Assembly: GCA_035308565.1 (NCBI GenBank)
Contig: DATGGK010000241.1
Coordinates: 1 to 64,000, forward strand
Length of the DNA: 64,000 nt
Direction: 5' to 3'
From: JANXLS01 sp035308565
GTDB taxonomy: Bacteria > Planctomycetota > SZUA-567 > H5-PLA8
The position numbers were made by a program, and so were the translations under genes. Under the pieces are notes generated by a model. It did not search any database. It saw only the letters and a list, made by a program, of their open reading frames with translations, and was not told where the DNA came from. Position 1 is the stretch's first letter. Every line of letters starts with the position of its first letter. Positions 14,017 through 24,100 of the stretch are shown here, piece by piece.

Positions 14017-16610
14017 GGGGGGGTAGCTCTTCGGTTTAGCCCCGTAGGCCACAGTTGAGCGGGACTGTTGAGCGGCCAATGTGACGGCGCATTTCCCGAT
14101 GCATCGCCAACGTAGTCGTAGACCACGCCCACCAGTTTGTAGTACCCGGTGATGGCGTTCTGGTCCGCACCGGAAGGCCCGACAGCACGCCCGACGGGGC
14201 GGTAAAATGTTGGAGTGTGCGTGTGAAACAGAGCGACCGTATACGTTGCGCTTGCGATGGGCGTCGGAGTGGCGGGAACATCGTCGGGTTTGGCGTCGGG
14301 AACCACGGAGCCAGTTTGGAGAGGTCCAATGTCAGGGCCCAACTTGGTGGCGGTAAAAGTATAGCCGGTTGTGGGACCGGTGGTGTTAAGCAGAATATAG
14401 AATGCTTCCTCGTGACGCTTGGTTGCCGTGGCCGCCGCCTTGGTGTCAGCCCAGGCAGCGTCGCAGTGAGCTTTCACACCCGCATCTCCAACAATGTCCG
14501 CATACGAGGGGAACTGCACTTCCAGATCGACCTCCGGGGACATTTCAGTCGTGCCGTCGATGTCGGCTTTGCCGCGCACCTTGAATTTTCCGGCGACACT
14601 TTCTGTGTAGTTGTCGAGCATTTGAGCACTGGCGAGCGTGTACCACGTGGCTTCGCTGGCGCGGCGGATTTCGATGACGTAGTTGGCAACCGTCCCGGAG
14701 GAAGTAACGTTGACCGTGAAGGTGTTGGTGTCCAGCAGCTTGACCAGCGGCTTTGCGACTTTCAATTCGACGCGCTCTTCAATGATTTTGTCCACGACGA
14801 CTTGCGAATCCAAATAGCCGTCTGCGACGTTGGCCACGATCACGTCCACCTGCACGGTATCGCCGGCGACGGCGACGGGCAGCTTGACTTTGCGCCAGGC
14901 CGTGGCGCCGCTGGCGTCGAACGCGGCGAGGCCCAGCGCGTTCATGGTGTTGATTTCAAAGGCGAGTCCGCCGCCGGAACTGCTGCGGATCAGCACGGCG
15001 AAATAGTCGTTGTATTGGGTGCCGAAGTAACCGCCGGGGATTTCGCTGGTGATAAAGCGATAGCGGCAGGAAACGGACTTGGTGTCCTTTTGTGTCACGA
15101 ACGTGCGGGACAAAAACTGAGGGCCTTCGCCGGAGGTGGTCAGTTGCAGATCTTGATCGACGGCGCGCACGGACGGCGGCGGCGTGCCTCCGCCGCTTTC
15201 GGTGTGCGGGATGACGGTGACCGGCGACGTGCCAGTGTCCCAGCCGGAAGTGCCAAGGCTGATGTCGTTGTTGACGACGGTGCTGGCTGTATTGAAGTCG
15301 AGGATGACGACGGTGATGGTGCCTGCCCCGCCGTTGTTGGCGTTGGTGCCGACCTTGTCCGTGCCCGGCACCGAGGCCATGAGGAGGATGGTGCGGTCCG
15401 GCAAATTCTCGAAGACGACGTTTCCGGCCGCATCGCTGGTGCCCTGACCCATAATGCTATGATCGTCGCCCAAGGTCGCGGTAACCAGCGCGCCTTTCAC
15501 CGCCTGTCCTTGCTGGTCCACCACGTTCACGGTCAGCACGAAGGAGCCGGACCAGACGGTTCCAGTTCCGGCGACGGTCAGGCCGAACAGATCGGTCGCG
15601 GAAACGTTGAACACGGTCATGTCGCTAAACAGCGTGGTGCTGATGGCGATTTGGTTTTCGGTGAATTGAATCTGGCTGGCGGGAATGGCGGTGCCGCCGG
15701 CGGTGGCGGTGACGGTGCTTTGGCCGGGCAGCAGCGAAGTGCCGATGACATTGAAGAGCACGACGCCGGTGGAGGCGGTGAAATGGGTTGCGGACGAGTC
15801 GGCGAGCACGATGCTGCCCAGAGAATTGCCGGTGGTGGTGCCGGTGGTTTTTGCGCCGAGCGTAAGTTTGCCCGAGGCGCTGGCGCCGAAACCTTTGGCT
15901 TTGTACACGGCCTCAACGCCGGACGGACCGTCATCGTCGGGGATCGCCACGATGCCGCTGCCGCTGAATTTCAGCAGCGAGCCGCTGAGCGCGAGGCTCA
16001 CGGACGGGCCGCTCTTGCCGCTGGTTTCCTTGCCGCTGGCGGTAAGCGCGTTGGCCACGGTGTTGACTGTCGCCGTGCCTGTGCCGGTGATCGCGCCGTT
16101 GTTGTTGGTCAGGGCAGCCGTCAGAGTCGCTTCCAACGGGACGGCGGCGGAGTAATCAATGGCGATCGTTCCTTTTCCGTTCAGCGTGCCGCCTTTGCCG
16201 CTGATGCTGCCGGTGAGGAGTTTGCCGGCGAGTTTGCTGTTGAGTTTAACGGAAAATTTCACCGTGGACGCGCCGCTCGTGCCGGCGAGGCTAAGCTGAA
16301 AGGATTTGCTGCTGGCGGTTTGTTTCCCCGTGAGCGTGTAGGTGTCGAAGCCAATGGCAAGCGTGCCGCTGAGCAGGCTTTTGCTGTTCGAAGTGAAGGC
16401 AAGTTGAATGGTGCCGGGGAGCGTGGTCATGCCTGTTTTGGCCGCAAGGCTGACGACGCAAGGAAACGTGCCGGCGACATTGATCGGCGCGAGCATAAAC
16501 GTCGCCACATAGTTGCCGCTGGGAAATTCGACCGCACGAGTTGTAATTGAGAACGTGAGCAGGAAAAGAACAAATAAACCGCGGTGGATAACAGACTTGA
16601 GGCGTTTCAC
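14013..16610 (-). CDS. Secreted multidomain protein with carboxypeptidase-regulatory-like domain
   Basis: 865 residues. The start at 16610 is preceded by AGGAGGGATACTC, a strong ribosome-binding site. The signal peptide is MKRLKSVIHRGLFVLFLLTFSITTRA. Residues about 30-230 are beta-rich with repeated GTL..GS and SGKLTLGAK units. Around 355-415, VNVVDQQGQAVKGALVTATL..GTSDAAGNVVFENLPDRTILL is a typical carboxypeptidase-regulatory-like (CarboxypepD_reg) fold. Later Ig-like strands (VKLLDTNTFTVNVTSSGTVANYVIEIRRA) precede a C-terminal region with DAAWADTKAAATATKRHEEAF. No catalytic motif is visible. It is likely an extracellular structural or binding protein. Confidence 0.8.
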   Translation of the reverse strand: MKRLKSVIHRGLFVLFLLTFSITTRAVEFPSGNYVATFMLAPINVAGTFPCVVSLAAKTGMTTLPGTIQLAFTSNSKSLLSGTLAIGFDTYTLTGKQTASSKSFQLSLAGTSGASTVKFSVKLNSKLAGKLLTGSISGKGGTLNGKGTIAIDYSAAVPLEATLTAALTNNNGAITGTGTATVNTVANALTASGKETSGKSGPSVSLALSGSLLKFSGSGIVAIPDDDGPSGVEAVYKAKGFGASASGKLTLGAKTTGTTTGNSLGSIVLADSSATHFTASTGVVLFNVIGTSLLPGQSTVTATAGGTAIPASQIQFTENQIAISTTLFSDMTVFNVSATDLFGLTVAGTGTVWSGSFVLTVNVVDQQGQAVKGALVTATLGDDHSIMGQGTSDAAGNVVFENLPDRTILLMASVPGTDKVGTNANNGGAGTITVVILDFNTASTVVNNDISLGTSGWDTGTSPVTVIPHTESGGGTPPPSVRAVDQDLQLTTSGEGPQFLSRTFVTQKDTKSVSCRYRFITSEIPGGYFGTQYNDYFAVLIRSSSGGGLAFEINTMNALGLAAFDASGATAWRKVKLPVAVAGDTVQVDVIVANVADGYLDSQVVVDKIIEERVELKVAKPLVKLLDTNTFTVNVTSSGTVANYVIEIRRASEATWYTLASAQMLDNYTESVAGKFKVRGKADIDGTTEMSPEVDLEVQFPSYADIVGDAGVKAHCDAAWADTKAAATATKRHEEAFYILLNTTGPTTGYTFTATKLGPDIGPLQTGSVVPDAKPDDVPATPTPIASATYTVALFHTHTPTFYRPVGRAVGPSGADQNAITGYYKLVGVVYDYVGDASGNAPSHWPLNSPAQLWPTGLNRRATPP

Positions 16611-16855
16611 GAGTATCCCTCCTAATTGGCGTGTAAGTGGAAGAGGACCGTGCGGAAATTCTCAGAATTCTCCAAATGGCGCGGGAAAGCAATAATGGAA
16701 GATGTGACAAACGGCGTTTAATACACGATTGGGAGCGGGCGCGCAAACGGAAAAAAAGCCAACCGCTCCAATTCAAGGAAGGTCGTCGACAAGCGGCTGA
16801 AGAAGCAGCGGACTTTGCGGCGGTGTAGGCTTTATTATCATTGGAGAATTTCATC

Positions 16856-17683
16856 ATGCGCAAAGCGCTTATTCAGAAGGCCGCATTATTCGTCGCGTCG
16901 CTCACGTTGATCGCATTTCATGCGCGAATTTCAGCGGAAGCCGTGAAGGACCGCGAAGGCGCGGTGCGCGGCGACCGCGAGAACATGCTCAAAGATTTGC
17001 GCTGGAAATACAACGACGTCGAGCACGGTTTTGAAGAAGCGAAGCAGACCGGCAAGCCGCTGCTGGTGGTGTTGCGCTGCGTGCCGTGCAAAGCGTGCAT
17101 GGGGATCGACGCGAGTATTTTGAATTCGAAGGAACTTGCGCCGCTGCTCGATCAGTTTGTGTGCGTGCGCGTGATCAACGCTAATGCGCTGGATTTGTCG
17201 ATGTTCCAATTCGATTACGATCTCTCGCTGACCACGCTTTTTTTCAACGCGGACGGCACGGTCTATGGTCGCTTTGGTTCGTGGCAGCATCAAAAGGACG
17301 CGCTCGACGACAGCACCGCCGGCTACAAAGCGGCGCTGGAAGGCGCGCTGGCGATTCACAAAAATTATCCGGCGAACAAAGCGTCGCTGGCCGGCAAGCA
17401 GGCCGCGCCGGTGCCGTTCAAAACGCCGGTGGAGATTCCGTATCTGGCGGGGAAGTATTCGCGCGAATTGGATTGGAGCGGCAAGGTCGTGCAAAGCTGC
17501 GTGCACTGCCACATGATCGGCGACGCGTTCCGCGCATATTACCGCGATCAGGGCAAAACGATTCCGCCGGAGCTGATTTATCCGATGCCGCCGCCGGAGA
17601 CGATTGGATTGAAACTCGATCCGGCGCAACCGACAAAAATCAGCGCGGTAAGCGCCGGTACGGCCGCGGCCGCAGCGGGATAA
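16856..17683 (+). CDS. Thioredoxin-fold protein with CxxC and c-type haem motif (N-terminal part of a Trx/PDZ protein)
   Basis: 275 residues from the ATG at 16856 (GGAG upstream), with signal peptide MRKALIQKAALFVASLTLIAFHARISA. Residues 50-150 are thioredoxin-like: KPLLVVLRCVPCKAC carries the redox pair Cys75/Cys78 plus Cys81. CVHCH at 215-219 matches a CxxCH haem-attachment motif. The C-terminal end (LKLDPAQPTKISAVSAGTAAAAAG) is the first strand and GxAAxxAG turn of a PDZ domain. The frame then hits TAA (17681-17683) and continues without a gap as GDEIVTMNGQPLF. The protein resembles the Trx7/PDZ '(seleno)protein' family of planctomycete-like bacteria, which is normally one chain. Cys occupies the redox positions here, so no selenocysteine is needed. 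Confidence 0.75.
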   Translation: MRKALIQKAALFVASLTLIAFHARISAEAVKDREGAVRGDRENMLKDLRWKYNDVEHGFEEAKQTGKPLLVVLRCVPCKACMGIDASILNSKELAPLLDQFVCVRVINANALDLSMFQFDYDLSLTTLFFNADGTVYGRFGSWQHQKDALDDSTAGYKAALEGALAIHKNYPANKASLAGKQAAPVPFKTPVEIPYLAGKYSRELDWSGKVVQSCVHCHMIGDAFRAYYRDQGKTIPPELIYPMPPPETIGLKLDPAQPTKISAVSAGTAAAAAG

Positions 17684-18199
17684 ATGAAAGGCGACGAGAT
17701 TGTCACGATGAACGGCCAGCCGTTGTTTTCGGTCGCGGATTTTGCGTGGGTGCTGCACCGCTCGCCGGCGACCGGCGAAGTGAAAGTGAGCGTGCGGCGC
17801 GGCGACGCGCAGAAGGAACTGACGGTGGCGCTTGCCGAGGGCTGGCGATTAAAGAGCGACATCACGGCGCGCGTGGGCTGGTGGCAGTTGCGCGCAATGG
17901 CAAGCGGCGGGATGGTGATGAACGACCTTGCGGACGCCGAGCGCGACAAGCGCAAACTCGATCACGATGGGTTGGCGCTGACGGTGAAATTCATCGGCGA
18001 CAACGGCGTGCATGGCGCGGCGAAGCGCGCGGGATTCCAGAAAGACGACGTGCTGGTCGCCATCGACGGAATGACGCAGCGCATGTCGGAAGGCGAGTAC
18101 ATCGGGCGGACGCTCTTCAAGCACGCGAAAGGCGAAACAGTGAAAGCCACTGTGCTGCGCGGCGAGAAAAAAGTGGAGCTGACGCTGCCGATGCAATGA
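17684..18199 (+). CDS. PDZ-domain continuation of the Trx/PDZ protein, separated by an in-frame TAA
   Basis: 171 residues starting at the ATG immediately after the TAA (TAAATG), in the same frame as the upstream gene. MKGDEIVTMNGQPLFSVADFAWVLH is the carboxylate-binding-loop half of the first PDZ domain. A second PDZ follows (HGAAKRAGFQKDDVLVAIDGMTQ to KATVLRGEKKVELTLPMQ). Between them is RLKSDITARVGWWQLRAMASGGMVMNDL, as in Trx7/PDZ proteins. There is no signal peptide, so if made alone it would be cytoplasmic with half a PDZ domain. The better reading is one gene interrupted by a nonsense change, or a readthrough or reinitiation product. Confidence 0.65.
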   Translation: MKGDEIVTMNGQPLFSVADFAWVLHRSPATGEVKVSVRRGDAQKELTVALAEGWRLKSDITARVGWWQLRAMASGGMVMNDLADAERDKRKLDHDGLALTVKFIGDNGVHGAAKRAGFQKDDVLVAIDGMTQRMSEGEYIGRTLFKHAKGETVKATVLRGEKKVELTLPMQ

Positions 18200-18212
18200 C
18201 ATCACGTCCCAG

Positions 18213-18263
18213 GTCCAAAGTCCAAGGTCCAAGGTCAAAAGTCCAAGGTCAAAAGTCCAAGGT
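18213..18263. repeat. Heptameric tandem repeat tract (GGTCCAA type)
   Basis: Seven 7-bp units alternating GGTCCAA/AGTCCAA/GGTCAAA after the Trx/PDZ gene stop. Confidence 0.85.
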
Positions 18264-18314
18264 TTGCCTCGGCGCGCAGGGCTTTGGCACTGTTTGTATT
18301 ATTGGAGCGCTCGG

Positions 18315-20168
18315 ATGAAGACTATTTTTTGCGTTTGTTTTGCGCTGCTTTTGTTTGGCGCGCAGGCGCTTGCCGCTGAGGCCGCGGATACTGCGCAGCT
18401 TGAAAAGCGCTACAAGGCCATTCAGCAGCTTGCGCCGACGCTGGGCGCGCGCGAATTGTTTTCGTTTGCGTTGAATGCGGCGGCGGCGCAGTGGCATCCG
18501 GAGCGCATCGACGAGGTCTTCGATCTCGCGATCAAAATGCAGGACCGCGATGCGCAGAGCAAAACGTACGGAAATCTCAAATGGTATTGGCGCGACAAAG
18601 GCCCGGACGACCTCAACGCGGTCGAATTCTGCATGCAGCAGGCGATTTTGATCCGCATGTTTTACAAGGACAATCTCAGCGCGGCGGGGCGCGAGAAGCT
18701 CGACGAGCTGATCAAATTCGGCGTCGAAGGCGTGAAGCGGCGCGGCGTGAAAGTCGGTTACACGAATATCTTCTTGATGCACATCTGGAATGAAATCGCG
18801 ATCGGCGAAAATACAGGGCGGCCTGAATTCGCAAAGCAGGGTTACGACGATTTCAATCAGTGGATGGCGTACACGCTCAAACACGGCGTGAAGGAATACA
18901 ACACCACCACCTATTATGGCGTCGATCTGGATTGCCTCGGCTTGATCGCCAAATACGCTCAAGATGCGCAGGCGAAGAAGAACGCCGAGGCCGCGCTGCG
19001 CTTGTTGTGGACGGACATCGCGGCGAATTTTTACGCGCCGTGCGAACGCTTGGGCGGAGCGCACAGCCGCGACTACGATTACCTCACCGGCCACGGCGCG
19101 CTCGACGTTCATTTGCGCGACGCGGGATGGCTGGCGCCCGCCGGCAAAGACACGGATGTGTTCCATCAATATTGTGCATGGATGCCGCCGGCTGAAATCC
19201 GCGCGCAGTTCGAGAAAATGATTCCGCGCACGATCGTGCAGCATTGGGGCGAGAAGCCGCACGAATTTTCAACCAGCTACATGGGCGCACATTTTTGTCT
19301 GGGTTCGGCGGGCGCGAGCGCGGGGCCGGAAGACAAAGCGCTCACGATTAATTTTTCCAGCGGGCCGAAAGAAGTCATGTTCAATTTCGTGATGGACGGG
19401 CGCAGCGATCCGTACGGCACAAATAAAACCGCGACGGGCGGAGGGCATTTGAAATCGCATCACCTCACGCCGTTCATCGCGTCGGTGCAGCACGGGCCGG
19501 AAGTGTTGTTTCTGGCGTCAGACAATTCGACTCACAAGAAGGAGGGGAATTTCGAATGGGATTTGCCGGTGATGCTCTCGCATCTGGTGTTTCCGTCATC
19601 GCTGCAGGTCTTCGAGCTGATGAGCGTTGAGCCGGTGAAGTTGGAGGCGCAGAAAGCGTTGGATTACGACGCGCCAATTTTTCTGCGCGCCGGTGATGTG
19701 GTCGTGGCGATCAAATGCCTGCTAGCGACGGGAGCCACCGATGGCCACGCACGGCTGGAGTTGTCGAACGACGGCGCCGCACACGGCGCGTCGCGGCTGA
19801 CATGGGTGCATTCCGAACACGCGCCGACAGAACGCGCGACGATTGCGTTTTGCATTGTCATTGGGGAAGGCATCGACGATTTTCGGAAGTTCGATTCGGT
19901 ACGGATCACTTTTGCAGCGATGGTCAAGAAGGCGAAGGTGAAGCTTGAGAACGGGCGCGTGGAACTTGAAGTACCGGGGGTGGATGTGCCGGGGTTGGAC
20001 GGAGCGTTGAAACTCAGCGCCAATCCGGAAAAGAACCAGCGGATTTTGCGCGATGGCGGAGAAGCGGAGGCGGAGAAATATATTCTGGGCGTGAATGGAA
20101 AAGAAATGGCGAAGCCGATTTTGGAGGCGGCTGGAGCGAAGTGGGAGGAACCCGCAAAGAAAAAGTGA
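18315..20168 (+). CDS. Secreted protein, probable alpha-toroid/lyase-like
   Basis: About 617 residues from the ATG at 18315, with signal peptide MKTIFCVCFALLLFGAQALAAEA. The first ~330 residues are helical, with motifs LMHIWNEIAIGENTG, NTTTYYGVDLDCLGLIAKYA, GGAHSRDYDYLTGHGALD and CAWMPPAEI. The second half is beta-rich (LTINFSSGPKEVMFNFVMDGRSDPYGTNK; LPVMLSHLVFPSSLQ). A helical toroid followed by a beta-sandwich is the architecture of heparinase/alginate-lyase-type polysaccharide lyases and related glycosidases. I cannot name the family or see a definite catalytic set. It is converging on the gene at 20271 across an inverted repeat. Confidence 0.7.
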   Translation: MKTIFCVCFALLLFGAQALAAEAADTAQLEKRYKAIQQLAPTLGARELFSFALNAAAAQWHPERIDEVFDLAIKMQDRDAQSKTYGNLKWYWRDKGPDDLNAVEFCMQQAILIRMFYKDNLSAAGREKLDELIKFGVEGVKRRGVKVGYTNIFLMHIWNEIAIGENTGRPEFAKQGYDDFNQWMAYTLKHGVKEYNTTTYYGVDLDCLGLIAKYAQDAQAKKNAEAALRLLWTDIAANFYAPCERLGGAHSRDYDYLTGHGALDVHLRDAGWLAPAGKDTDVFHQYCAWMPPAEIRAQFEKMIPRTIVQHWGEKPHEFSTSYMGAHFCLGSAGASAGPEDKALTINFSSGPKEVMFNFVMDGRSDPYGTNKTATGGGHLKSHHLTPFIASVQHGPEVLFLASDNSTHKKEGNFEWDLPVMLSHLVFPSSLQVFELMSVEPVKLEAQKALDYDAPIFLRAGDVVVAIKCLLATGATDGHARLELSNDGAAHGASRLTWVHSEHAPTERATIAFCIVIGEGIDDFRKFDSVRITFAAMVKKAKVKLENGRVELEVPGVDVPGLDGALKLSANPEKNQRILRDGGEAEAEKYILGVNGKEMAKPILEAAGAKWEEPAKKK

Positions 20169-20194
20169 GGCGCCAACGAAGCGAGAAAAAAAAG

Positions 20195-20269
20195 CGGATT
20201 CAAGATCAGCGCTCAAAGCACACTCTGACCTTGAATCCTTGAATCTTGAATTTTGAATCTTGAATCCGC
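20195..20269. terminator. Long inverted repeat between convergent genes, with heptamer tract in the loop
   Basis: GCGGATTCAAGAT (20195-20207) is perfectly complementary to ATCTTGAATCCGC (20257-20269). The loop contains TTGAATC-type heptamers (20230-20267). It lies between two convergent genes, so a bidirectional terminator role is plausible; the arms lack a classical U-tract. Confidence 0.5.
20230..20267. repeat. Heptameric tandem repeat tract (CTTGAAT type)
   Basis: Five units CTTGAAT/CCTTGAAT/TTTGAAT between convergent genes, partly forming the right arm of the inverted repeat there. Confidence 0.8.
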
Positions 20270-20270
20270 G

Positions 20271-20951
20271 TTACCGGTCCATCAACATCACCGCTTTCCC
20301 AAATTCGTCCACGGCGCAAATGCGCGAGACCATCGTCGTGCCGACGGTGAACACGATCCCCGTCAGCGTCATCGCGTATTTGCCGACGGCGTTTTGGCCC
20401 GCGACGTCCTCCAGTTTGAGCGCTTTGGCCTGCCAGGTTTTGTACACGCTACTGTACTTGAGAATCACGTCGCGCCGGCCCTGCTCGGGTCCGCCAACGA
20501 CAAAATGTCCATCGCTACTCACGCGCGCGTCGATGGTCAGCTTGAAATAATCAGACACCGGTTCGACTTTGATCGACAGCAAATCTTTCCCCTGCAAACG
20601 CCCGCCGGAAAACTCGCGCGCGTCCAAATGCGACAGTTCACTGCGCGGCGTGGATGGATCTTTCTGGGCGTTCAGCACGCCCTTGTACGTGTTCTCCTTC
20701 GAGTTTTTGCCGGAAAGTTCCTCCAATCCCAGCGCCAGGATTTTGGACGGATCGTTCTTGTCAGCGACGGCGTACAGCGACCACGCGCCGGCCCCTTCTT
20801 TGTGCGGGCAGAACAAAAAAACCGATTGCTTGACCGTCTCTTCATGCGCCGCAGGCACGCCAGCCATGGCCGCAGCGCCGCTAAAGTCGGACGCAAACGC
20901 TGCGCAGGAGCCTAAGATCAACACAACACACGACGCGAGTAACTTCCGCAT
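20271..20951 (-). CDS. Secreted hypothetical protein
   Basis: About 226 residues from the ATG at 20951, preceded by AAGGATGG. The signal peptide is MRKLLASCVVLILGSCAAFA. The mature part is mostly beta: VKQSVFLFCPHKEGAGAWSLYAVADK, LLSIKVEPVSDYFKLTIDARVSSDGHFVVGG, KYAMTLTGIVFTVGTTMVSRICAVDEFGKAVMLMDR. I do not recognise a family. The single Cys in the leader (LGSCAAF) is a weak lipobox-like context, so a lipoprotein is possible but less likely than cleavage after AFA. Confidence 0.65.
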   Translation of the reverse strand: MRKLLASCVVLILGSCAAFASDFSGAAAMAGVPAAHEETVKQSVFLFCPHKEGAGAWSLYAVADKNDPSKILALGLEELSGKNSKENTYKGVLNAQKDPSTPRSELSHLDAREFSGGRLQGKDLLSIKVEPVSDYFKLTIDARVSSDGHFVVGGPEQGRRDVILKYSSVYKTWQAKALKLEDVAGQNAVGKYAMTLTGIVFTVGTTMVSRICAVDEFGKAVMLMDR

Positions 20952-21171
20952 GACCAACCATCCTTTCCAAGCTGTTTTCGTGAAACGACGACGCCACTGC
21001 GCTCGTCGGCAAGCATGGACGGAGCGGCCTTTCAAGACTTCACTGAATTATCCGGGCAATTTTTGAAAAACAAAAATAACGAGATTCCGGCTCGTCAGTC
21101 CCTAGCGTGCGCACTCGTGCATTCGAAATATCGGCAAAAAACTTTTTTCGTAGAGCGCGTCTCCGGCGCGC

Positions 21172-24100
21172 CTATTCGTTCCGGACGTCATCAAACGGCC
21201 GCCCGTCCAAATCCGCGAGCCGGAAGACCAGCAGCAGCCTGTCGCGCTGTACGCCCACTTTGATCAGAATTTCGTTTTCGCCGCTGCGCAATTGCACTTC
21301 CGCGGTTTCTTTGTCTTTTCGCGCGGACGTGTACAGTTCGTTGACGACGCGCTTGCCGTTGACCCAGATCGAAATCACGTCATCCGCCCCGAATGCCAGC
21401 AGCGCTTTGCGCGCCGTCGGACAGTTGAATTTCGTGTACGCATAGCCGAAATACGGCCCGCGGTACGATTCGCGTTCCGCGCCCATCTGCGCGCGCAAAT
21501 CGATCACCGGATCGTTGTTCTTATTTTTGCCGGATATTTTTTTCCACGCGATCTCGCGCCCCATGTTCTGCGACTTGAAAGCCAGATCGACCGCGCGTTC
21601 CGGCTCCATCGACGTCTCCATCCCGCGCCGTTCGCCCACCGCTGAAAACGGCCCGAGCACGCGCCACTCCATCCAACCCGGCGCGAAGTCGCCGTAAAAT
21701 GCGCGCACCGCGTTCAGCGGCGGCTTCACGTCCGCGATGAACTCGGCGCATTTCGCCATCGGATCCTGCGCTTCGCAGCGCTCGAAATAACTGCGCGCCA
21801 GATGCAGCGCATCGTACGCATTCGGCGAACCCATGTTGCGCTTCATAAAATCGCGCAGCTCCGCAACGGCCTTCGCGCAGCGCGTCTTCTCGTCGCCTTC
21901 CGTCATCTCCATCGCGCGCCGCAAAAACGCCAGCCCCTCCGGCGTGTCGTGAATGATCTGCGCGGCCTTGCGGCATGTCTCCTGATACTTCGCCGGATTC
22001 TTGACGGCTTCGTCGGCCATCCGCACGCCTTGAAAATCGATGATCGGCTGATTGTTCTTCAAATAAAAATGCGTGTTGTAAACGTCCGTTTGAAATGGCG
22101 CGACAAAGGTCAAACTTTTTGCGCCGTCGTGATGCGGCTGACCTACGAATTTGATTTCGCTGAATTGCGTCGTCCAATTCGCCGGCAGACTGTCGTCGAA
22201 CAAAACCGTTTCCTTGCCGCCGGCCGTGCATGCGGCGCGGTCGAAGTACACTTGGCCGCCGCTCGCCGTCAGCGCGAACGTTTTGATTTCCAGCGTTTCC
22301 AAATCGAAATCAAGCGCCGACACGCGCAATTCCGTCCACTCACCGGGCTTGGGAATTTCGCCAAGTTTTTTAAGCGACAACGTCCCTTCCCTCCCCCACC
22401 CTACTGTCGGCAAGCCCCAATACGCACGCTGCGTGCCGCTGGTGTAATCGAGATTTGAAAATTGGAACATGATCATCTGCGGCGGCTTGTGCGGGTCCGG
22501 ATAAACCCACACGTGAAAGCCGTCGTCCAGCGCGTGGTGAATCGATTCCGGCACATTTGCTTTTTTCGCAAATTTCTCGACGCGCCCGGCCCCATTTTTT
22601 TCGCCAATGCGCCGCAATGTTTCGCGCAATAACGAGAGCGCCTTGGCGGTGTTCGCCGATTGCGGATGTTCCGAAATAAATTTCTCCAACTCCTGAATCC
22701 GTTCGTTCTCAGCCTCCGGCCCGCGCTTGCTCAACAATATCAAGCGCATGAATTTGAGCGCCTCCGCGCTGCCCGGCGCGAGCGCGATCACTTGCCGGTA
22801 ACGCTCGACTTTTTCTGCGGACACATCCAGCAGCGTCAAGCGCCCCAGCCACATCGGCACCGCGCTGGGCATCGTCACGCCCGCGCCCCATTGCAGAGCG
22901 CCGCGCGTGCCGCTCTCGTCGCCATCGTAGACCGCCACGCCCAGCCGCACTTCGCGCCGGTCGCTGGCGCGCTCGATCGAGTCGCGCCGCAACACTGCCC
23001 AAGGCACAAACACTTCATACTGCCGCCCGCGCCCAGATACCGACGGCGCCGCCTTGCCTTCCGCGCGAACGCCGTTGTCCGAGACCGCGCCGCTTTCCTG
23101 CGTGAAAAACGACGCGCCGTTGACCAGCGCCAGCGTGCCCACAAAACATTCGTTCGGATCTATCGCGGAATTTTCGCCGTCGCGCGCGTCCATGACAATG
23201 CGCACGCGGTCGCCCGTTGTGGTCTCAGCGCCGGGGCGCGGCGAACACGGCGAGCCGTCGGTCACGTCCACCGCGACCGTCACGCCCTCGCGGCTCCAGC
23301 CCGTGTAAATTTTCGCCGACAACTTTCCAGCTCCGTCCCAGACGGCGCCCTCGCTCAGCGGCACGTAGTCGGAGCGGTGCGACAACACAATCGGCTCGGT
23401 CGTGCTCCATTCGGACAAATCGCCGTCGATGCGCGCATTCGCCGGCGTGATGAACGTCATCGCTTCGGGCTGCTCGATTCCCGCCAATCCGCGCCGCACA
23501 TCTTTGATCCGCTCCGGCACCGCTGCCGGGTCGTTCAACTCCGCTTGAAAACTCTCCGCCGCCTGCGCCACCGTCGCGCCGCGCGGGCGCACGAAAAAGA
23601 TTCCCTCCTTCGTTGTGTATGCCAGCGACCCGCCAGCCTGAATGAACGTAGACGCCAAAAATCGCTGCCCAGTGGATGCGTTGATTCCGCTCAGCGGCGT
23701 GCCCGGCAGCACCTGCTCCATCACGCGCTGCCCCGAATCCCACGACAGCGTGCGCACAAAGAATTGCTCGCGATTTCCGTTGTCGAACGCGCGCACAAAC
23801 ACGCAATGAAACAGCGGGCCGGCAATGAACGCGCGCGCAAACGAGAAATCCGCACCGTTCTCCTGCTGCGGTTTCAGCGTCCACACCGTTTCGACGCCGC
23901 CGTTGGCGCCGGCTTTCAAGCGCGAAATTTTGTAGCCGCGCTCCGTGATCGCATATTGCCCGCGGTCGGATTCCACGCCTTGCGCATCGGTGAATTCCGG
24001 CGCGGCATCGTTGCCGGTCGCCGTGTCGATGTACCGAACGATGTGGCGGTTCCCGTCACGGCGGCTCGGGCCGGCATAGCGAATGATTCCGTCGGGCGTA

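Noticed and set aside
17070..17100. Selenocysteine in the Trx-like protein
   Set aside because: The redox site is encoded with Cys codons; the only in-frame stop is TAA, which is not used for selenocysteine.
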